Assembly (NCBI GenBank): GCA_030691665.1
Contig: JAUYDU010000523.1
Span: forward strand, 1 to 27,596
DNA length: 27,596 nucleotides
Origin: Chloroflexota bacterium
Lineage (GTDB): Bacteria; Chloroflexota; Dehalococcoidia; SM23-28-2
Direction: 5' to 3'
The translations under genes and the position numbers were made by a program. The notes below the pieces were generated by a model. The model was not told the origin of the DNA and ran no database searches. It saw only the letters and a program-made list of their open reading frames with translations. Position 1 is the stretch's first letter, and each line of letters starts with the position of its first letter. Positions 23,359 through 27,596 of this stretch are shown here, one piece after another.

Positions 23359-24447
23359 TCACATGGTAACGTCGCGCCGCCACAGCCGTAGAAGCGGTTC
23401 GTATTCTGGGCGCAGTGACGGCTGGCGGTTGATGGTCTGTTCCAGGTAATCTGCTGCCTCGGTCAACCTGCCGGCCTGGCGGGAAAGCCGGATGGCCTCC
23501 CCAATCATCTGGGCCGCTTCCGAATGGTCGGCGGAACGCGCGTCTCCTTTCGAGGTTGTAGAGGTCATGCTATCGGCGTCGCATCCGCCCTTAGCTTGTT
23601 GCTTGGCAGGCCGCCAGGTCTCCAACGCGTCAAGCATCGCGGCAGCGTCCGGGAACCGGTCGGCGAGCCTGAGCGCCAGGGCGCGTTGCAGAATGGCGTC
23701 TAGCTTCGCATCCACTAGTGTGTTGAGACGGCTCGCTGGGATCATGGGCTGCTTCCAGATACTCGTGTCGCTCGGCGCCAGCTCTCCCGCTGCCGGGAAG
23801 GGCAGGCGATCGGTCAGGAGCATGTAGAGAGTCGAACCGATGGCCCACACGTCACCGGCAGGCGAATCGACGTTCGAAAGGAACTCTGGAGGCTTGAACG
23901 CCCGCGTGCCGCGGGCGCTAGCCAGGAGTGTCAGTGGGTTGACCTTCTTGGCCAGTCCGAAGTCGCTTACACGAACGCGGAGGCCTGACTCGTCGTAGCC
24001 AATCAGGATATTGTGCGGCTTGATGTCGCGGTGGACGATCGGTGGGGACTGCGAGTGTGCCACGGCAACTCCTCTGCAGACCTGGCGCACAACGTCGATC
24101 GCTACATCCAGAGGCACGAATTCGGCAGCGTGGGCCTGCCAGAAGTCGTGCAACGTACCGCCGGCCACGTACTCCATGGTGAAGTAGGCACGGCTGCTCA
24201 ACTCCTCGTCCATCAGGTTTGCCTCGAACACCCGCACAATGTTGGGGTGGCCGATTCGGGACAGCAGACACGGCTCTGCCAGCAGTTCCTCGGTCTCCTC
24301 CAACGACATCTCTTGAGATCGGAAGACCTTCATTGCCTGTCGACCTAGGAACCTGTGGCGAACGCGGTAGACCTCGGCGAATGCTCCTTCCCCAAGCAGC
24401 CGCTCGACGGTGTAGGTGCCGCGTATAATCGTTCCTTCGTCGATCAT
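23359..24447 (-). CDS. Soluble Ser/Thr protein kinase with C-terminal TPR-like helices
   Basis: A 362-residue Hanks-type kinase. Visible are the G-loop (GEGAFAEVY, 19-27), catalytic Lys40 (AMKVF), HRDIKPHN (139-146), DFG (162-164), the GTRAFKPPE activation/P+1 segment and DVWAIGSTLYMLL. The kinase core ends near residue 275. A Ser/Thr-rich linker (SMTSTTSKGDARS) follows, then a C-terminal helical segment (EAIRLSRQAGRLTEAADYLEQTINRQPSLRPEYEPLLRLW) like a TPR. Unlike many PknB-type kinases it has no membrane helix. It lies between the FHA-winged-helix gene upstream and the membrane proteins of the chaperone cluster downstream, and is a candidate writer for the FHA reader. Only a weak ribosome-binding site (GATGAG) is seen. 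Confidence 0.95.
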   Translation of the reverse strand: MIDEGTIIRGTYTVERLLGEGAFAEVYRVRHRFLGRQAMKVFRSQEMSLEETEELLAEPCLLSRIGHPNIVRVFEANLMDEELSSRAYFTMEYVAGGTLHDFWQAHAAEFVPLDVAIDVVRQVCRGVAVAHSQSPPIVHRDIKPHNILIGYDESGLRVRVSDFGLAKKVNPLTLLASARGTRAFKPPEFLSNVDSPAGDVWAIGSTLYMLLTDRLPFPAAGELAPSDTSIWKQPMIPASRLNTLVDAKLDAILQRALALRLADRFPDAAAMLDALETWRPAKQQAKGGCDADSMTSTTSKGDARSADHSEAAQMIGEAIRLSRQAGRLTEAADYLEQTINRQPSLRPEYEPLLRLWRRDVTM

Positions 24448-24578
24448 GGCTCATCAACCCCGTGACGTCAGCCTTTGGCTACATTCTGGCCTTGCCCAGC
24501 AATCACTACAATACACAAGCGATGACACATTGGCATGAAATCGCTGACAGTTGCAAAGAGAGCGGAGTTCATGGAGGA
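24448..24578. promoter_or_regulatory. Leader of kinase gene with TGACGTCA palindrome
   Basis: The 131-bp gap between the FHA gene and the kinase gene contains the 8-bp palindrome TGACGTCA at 24463-24470, 16 bp before the kinase ATG. No convincing -35/-10 pair was found. The palindrome may be an operator or chance. Confidence 0.3.
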
Positions 24579-25235
24579 TCAGACCCTCTGGGGCGGATTC
24601 GTGTCCAGCCGGTACCCAAAGCCGGGCACGGTCACGACAAAGATGGGACGGCTCGGATCCGGCTCTATCTTCTCCCTTAGCCGCCGCACGAGGCTGGCGA
24701 GGGCGCTGTCATCGACGATTCCCCCCTCCCAGAGGGCCTCGTTTAGCTCCTTCTTGGTACAGACTACACCGGCCTTCCGAAAGAGGTATGCCAGCAGCCT
24801 GTGCTCCTGCGGAGACAATCGTCCGCCGATCTCTTTGCCATCGACGAAGAGCCTCAGCGAGTCCAAGTGATAGTGCAGGTCTGCCGTCTTCTCTCGCAGC
24901 TCCAGCGCGTCCGGGCTGACATCTGTCGAGTACGGGTCGCTGAAGGTGAGCTCCCACTGCACTATTCGGATGACGTCTCCATCGGAAAGCTTCGTCCGCT
25001 TTTCGACCCGCTTTCCGTTGACGTAGGCGCCGCTTCTGCTTTCATTGTCGTGGAGCCACCAGGCGCCACCAATGCGGTCAATCGTGCAGTGGAGTCGGGA
25101 CACGAACCTCCGCTCGTCTTCGAGGACTAGGTCGCAGCTTGTGCTTCGACCGATGGTTAGCGAGTCCGCGCTGAGGTCCACTCTCTTGGGAGCATAGCCG
25201 GGTCTCGTAGCGGTGATGCTAGCACGATCTTCCAT
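24579..25235 (-). CDS. FHA-winged-helix (OmpR-type) regulator
   Basis: A 218-residue protein fusing a phosphothreonine-binding FHA domain to a DNA-binding domain. The FHA part (about 1-100) shows GRS (29-31), SRLHC (46-50), and N64/S66 with the NGKRV turn. The C-terminal half (about 120-212) is an OmpR/PhoB-type winged helix (LSPQEHRLLAYLFRKAGVVCTKKELNEALW ... LASLVRRLREKIEPDPSRPIFVVTVPGFGYRL). No receiver domain is present, so control probably comes through phosphothreonine binding in place of a two-component phosphoryl group. It is the first gene of the kinase-chaperone cluster. A good promoter lies upstream. Plausibly it binds a protein phosphorylated by the kinase encoded next. Confidence 0.93.
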   Translation of the reverse strand: MEDRASITATRPGYAPKRVDLSADSLTIGRSTSCDLVLEDERRFVSRLHCTIDRIGGAWWLHDNESRSGAYVNGKRVEKRTKLSDGDVIRIVQWELTFSDPYSTDVSPDALELREKTADLHYHLDSLRLFVDGKEIGGRLSPQEHRLLAYLFRKAGVVCTKKELNEALWEGGIVDDSALASLVRRLREKIEPDPSRPIFVVTVPGFGYRLDTNPPQRV

Positions 25236-25274
25236 GGGTGTATCCCTCGGACGATCAAGCGCTGTGGTAGGGCA

Positions 25275-25304
25275 AGATTACTCGCGACGGTTAGGTTCTG
25301 TCAA
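25275..25304 (-). promoter_or_regulatory. Sigma70-type promoter of the FHA gene
   Basis: On the minus strand TTGACA (25299-25304) is followed after 18 bases by TAATCT (25275-25280). The transcript would start about 33 bases before the FHA ATG at 25235. The -35 is a perfect consensus; the -10 keeps the important TA...T positions. Confidence 0.6.
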
Positions 25305-25532
25305 GCTAGCCTGCTCGCTGGGACACTCTGCTTGTTGGCTGAGTGAGAGCGAAAGGTAGCGCTGGGCGAAATCAGCTGCTTGATGGGCGTCGCGGCGCGC
25401 ACCATGCAGGAGGCCGCTGGTGTCTCGCGCTAGCGCAGCCCGGTCGTCGGCTCGCTGGCCGCGAGGGCTGTTCAGATGCGCGAGCGAGATGAGACCCGTA
25501 TGGGGTGATCCGAGTAGGTGGATTCTTCCGGC
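25305..25532. other. Gene-free stretch, nothing recognised
   Basis: Between the FHA promoter and the end of the TPR gene. No coding frame, RNA gene or strong repeat was seen. Confidence 0.4.
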
Positions 25533-26057
25533 CTACCCGCCAAGAGATCCTCGAACCTCTGACCAACTTCTGAATGTTGGGCACACTGCTTCTTCCCAGA
25601 GTGCCCGTCGCGGTATTCCAAGCATCCCACGAAGCATCTCATCCTCCACTTCCCCTCCCAGTCCGGGCGTATTTCCCCAACCGGGCCAGAGTCGCAAGTG
25701 TTCTCTGTACTCCCGATTTGCCTCCTCAAGTCTCCCCTGCAGGTCATAGATCCTCCCGAGAAGTGCGTGGGCGAGGGTTTTCTTGGGGCTCAGCCGTACA
25801 CACTCGTTCAATAGGCGGATGAGCTTATCAGTGTCCTCCCACCTCTTCTCCACGGCCAGCATCATGTACGTGTCTTCGAGCCGCTCGCGGGCATCACTAG
25901 AATTCGGGTCCAACTCAATGACCTTCTTGAACTCTCGCTCGGCTTTCCCATAGTTGTTCTTCTGATAAGCCTCTTCCCCCTTCTGAAGGTGGGATCTGGC
26001 CTCGTTTGCCGGAGGGCCGTGTTCGCCCTTCTGTCGGAACCTATCAAGTATTCCCAT
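25533..26057 (-). CDS. TPR-repeat protein
   Basis: A 174-residue soluble protein. After a short start (MGILDRFRQKGEH) come at least two TPR motifs (ARSHLQKGEEAYQKNNYGKA..EFKKVIELDPNSSDA; and LAHALLGRIYDLQGRLEEANREYREHLRLWP). A helical stretch between them may be a third. The ATG at 26057 has GGAGG seven bases upstream; the longer frame (GTG at 26078) covers that site and is rejected. It is probably a protein-interaction scaffold. It lies between the large receptor gene and the FHA-kinase cluster in the same orientation. Confidence 0.8.
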   Translation of the reverse strand: MGILDRFRQKGEHGPPANEARSHLQKGEEAYQKNNYGKAEREFKKVIELDPNSSDARERLEDTYMMLAVEKRWEDTDKLIRLLNECVRLSPKKTLAHALLGRIYDLQGRLEEANREYREHLRLWPGWGNTPGLGGEVEDEMLRGMLGIPRRALWEEAVCPTFRSWSEVRGSLGG

Positions 26058-26092
26058 GTTCGCGCCTCCAACGTCCACCTACACTCACCGGA

Positions 26093-26115
26093 CTCGGCGG
26101 AGCTGGTCCGCCGGG
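26093..26115. terminator. Hairpin between receptor and TPR genes
   Basis: CTCGGCGGA (26093-26101) pairs with TCCGCCGGG (26107-26115), one G-U included, around GCTGG. It sits in the 81-bp gap after the receptor gene's stop. It lacks a T-run, so terminator function is uncertain. Confidence 0.35.
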
Positions 26116-26138
26116 CTCGCAACTCGGTGCCGACTTCG

Positions 26139-27596
26139 CTACTGTTGTAGGAACAAGGAGACGACCTTGATGGTCTCGAACTCGCCGCCGGTGATCCTGA
26201 AGATCTCGATGGCGCCGGTGAGGACATCGCCGTTCTCGTCGAAATTGGCGCTGTTGGCTGACCCTTCGAAGTCGATGTCGGTGCCGGCACGCGCGGCCTC
26301 CAGGGCCTGCTCGACCCCTTCAGCGCCCGCCCCGAACTTGGTCCCCGGAGGGCCGGCCACCTTCCGCAGCTGGTCGCGGATCTTGGTCGGGTCGGTAGAC
26401 TTGGCCGCCTCGGCCGCTAGGGCGATGAGGACGACGGCGTCGTATGACTCGCGGATGAACGGCAGCGCCGGAACGTCCTTGCCGTACTCCGCCTTGTAGT
26501 CGGCGTCGAACTTGGTGGTCAGCTCGGCTTTCTCCGGGCTGCTGGGGGAGGTGCCGGTGGTCCCTTCCAGGGCCGCCGCGCCGACGGCGTCGATGATCTC
26601 CTGGGACTTAGTGCCGTCGACGAAGAGGAACTTCTTGATCAGGTTGTTCTGGATGGCCTCCTTCAGGTAGACTCGGGCCTCAGTGGGGTAGCTGATGGCT
26701 ACCAGGACCTCGGGGTCTCCCGCCACTGCCTTCTGGAGCTCCGACATGTAGTTGCTCTGCTGCTCGTGGGAGACGGCGGCCGTGACTGTACCGCCCTTGG
26801 CCTCGAAGGACTTCACGAATTGGTCGGAAAGCCCCTTGCCGTAGGCGTTGTTGGTATAGAAGGTTGCCACCTTCTTGAAGCCTTGCTCGATGGCCCAGTC
26901 GGCCAGGACGACGCCCTGGGCGGCGTCGGACAGGACGGTCCGGAACAGGAAGTCATCGTCCTTCACGTGAGTTAGGGCGGGGGACGTGGACGACGGCGAT
27001 ATCATGAGGACGTTGTTGGGCACCGCCACTCCTTCGGCCACTGGTATGGTCACGCCACTGGCCAGGGAGCCGACGATGGCGTGCACCCCTTCCACGTTCA
27101 CGAGGCGGTTGGCTGCCTCCACGGCCACCTGGCGGTTCGTCCCCGAGTCGGCCTTGACGATCTGGACCGGCTGACCCAGGACGCCGCCGGCGGCGTTGAT
27201 CTGCTCGACTGCCAGTTGGGCACCGGTCTCTAGATTCGGCCCGAACTCTGCGAGGGCTCCCGTGTAGTCGAAGAGGAGCCCAATCTTCAACTGGCCCGCC
27301 GCAGCGGGCATCTCCGTCGCGCCGACGGTGGCGCCGGGCCTGACGGTGGGGGATACCCGTGCCCTCGGCGAGGCGGTCGATCGAGGAGTGCCCGTCGCGC
27401 CCACCGCGCCGGCGGGCCTGGCCGTCGGAGCTATCGGGGCGCGTTCCTCTTCCTCACCGCTTCCTGCGAAAGCCAGCCACGCGCCGACTCCGATCAGGGA
27501 CACCGCCAGGACGACGGAGACAAGGAGTATGGCAGTCCACGGGGCGCTGGCCCCTGCGAACCATCTGCCGCCACCGCTACGACGCCGTTCGCCGGA
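26139..27596 (-). CDS. Receptor with solute-binding ectodomain, 5' end outside window (probable kinase fusion)
   Basis: The frame is open to the window edge, so the gene is partial at its 5' end; 485 residues are visible. They start with an Arg/Gly-rich juxtamembrane stretch, then a helix (APWTAILLVSVVLAVSLIGV). A Pro/Thr/Ala-rich stalk follows, then a type I periplasmic-binding fold of the branched-chain amino-acid (Peripla_BP_6) kind: LKIGLLFDYTGALAEFG, AVEQINAAGGVLGQPVQIV, TYTNNAYGKGLS-type and SYDAVVLIALAAEAA segments. A free lipoprotein would have a lipobox; instead there is a single-pass anchor with a basic cytoplasmic side. This fits the known design 'Ser/Thr kinase/ABC substrate-binding protein', the kinase lying beyond the edge. 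A GTG at 27503 would start inside the helix and is rejected. No permease genes are nearby. Confidence 0.85.
   Translation of the reverse strand, partial: SGERRRSGGGRWFAGASAPWTAILLVSVVLAVSLIGVGAWLAFAGSGEEEERAPIAPTARPAGAVGATGTPRSTASPRARVSPTVRPGATVGATEMPAAAGQLKIGLLFDYTGALAEFGPNLETGAQLAVEQINAAGGVLGQPVQIVKADSGTNRQVAVEAANRLVNVEGVHAIVGSLASGVTIPVAEGVAVPNNVLMISPSSTSPALTHVKDDDFLFRTVLSDAAQGVVLADWAIEQGFKKVATFYTNNAYGKGLSDQFVKSFEAKGGTVTAAVSHEQQSNYMSELQKAVAGDPEVLVAISYPTEARVYLKEAIQNNLIKKFLFVDGTKSQEIIDAVGAAALEGTTGTSPSSPEKAELTTKFDADYKAEYGKDVPALPFIRESYDAVVLIALAAEAAKSTDPTKIRDQLRKVAGPPGTKFGAGAEGVEQALEAARAGTDIDFEGSANSANFDENGDVLTGAIEIFRITGGEFETIKVVSLFLQQ

Noticed and set aside
1..27596. CRISPR array or insertion sequence
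   Set aside because: No regularly spaced repeats with spacers and no transposase frame were seen.

Overview
The window reads as high-GC bacterial chromosome, most likely Chloroflexota (inference). Pointers are a conjugation apparatus of the monoderm type (PrgI-like protein, secreted SLT plus NlpC/P60 hydrolase, no outer-membrane core genes), a probable Ser/Thr kinase/ABC-type solute-binding-protein fusion at the right edge, RDD and zinc-ribbon membrane proteins, and short palindromic repeats lying inside reading frames. No rRNA or housekeeping marker is present, so the lineage is not proven.

Layout. (1) 1-1467: two overlapping plus-strand membrane-protein genes (an RDD protein and an unknown four-helix protein), with several palindromes in or beside them. 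(2) 1468-14967: a compact integrative and conjugative element (ICE) next to tRNA-Gly(CCC). A plus-strand tyrosine integrase faces a long, tightly overlapping minus-strand operon: TrbL/VirB6-like channel protein, wall hydrolase, VirB8-like protein, VirB2-like pilin, PrgI-like protein, TraC-like domain protein, VirB4 ATPase, primase, coupling-type ATPase, a tandem Replic_Relax-like protein and a small HTH protein. No cargo gene is visible. (3) 14968-15041: a second, unusual tRNA-Gly(TCC), followed by a gene-free, hairpin-rich stretch. (4) 15292-25235: a minus-strand chaperone and signalling cluster. In transcription order it holds an FHA plus winged-helix regulator, a soluble Ser/Thr kinase, a double-zinc-ribbon RDD membrane protein, a zinc-ribbon protein with a J-domain-like segment and two membrane helices, a GrpE-like protein, a degenerate Hsp70 lacking its substrate-binding domain, an 828-residue Hsp70, and a TPR-TM-LysM protein. 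(5) 25533-27596: a TPR protein and the C-terminal part of a large receptor with a solute-binding ectodomain.

How the parts may work together. The ICE genes supply integration, DNA processing, coupling, ATPases, pilus/channel and wall opening: a near-minimal transfer set whose only relaxase candidate is the tandem Replic_Relax-like protein. The cluster in (4) is the best candidate for an undescribed system: a second Hsp70/GrpE/J-like set, joined to a phospho-signalling pair (kinase and FHA-DNA-binding protein) and to membrane and wall anchors, with a catalytically damaged Hsp70 beside the intact one. Protein families are assigned from motifs read by eye; no database search was run.
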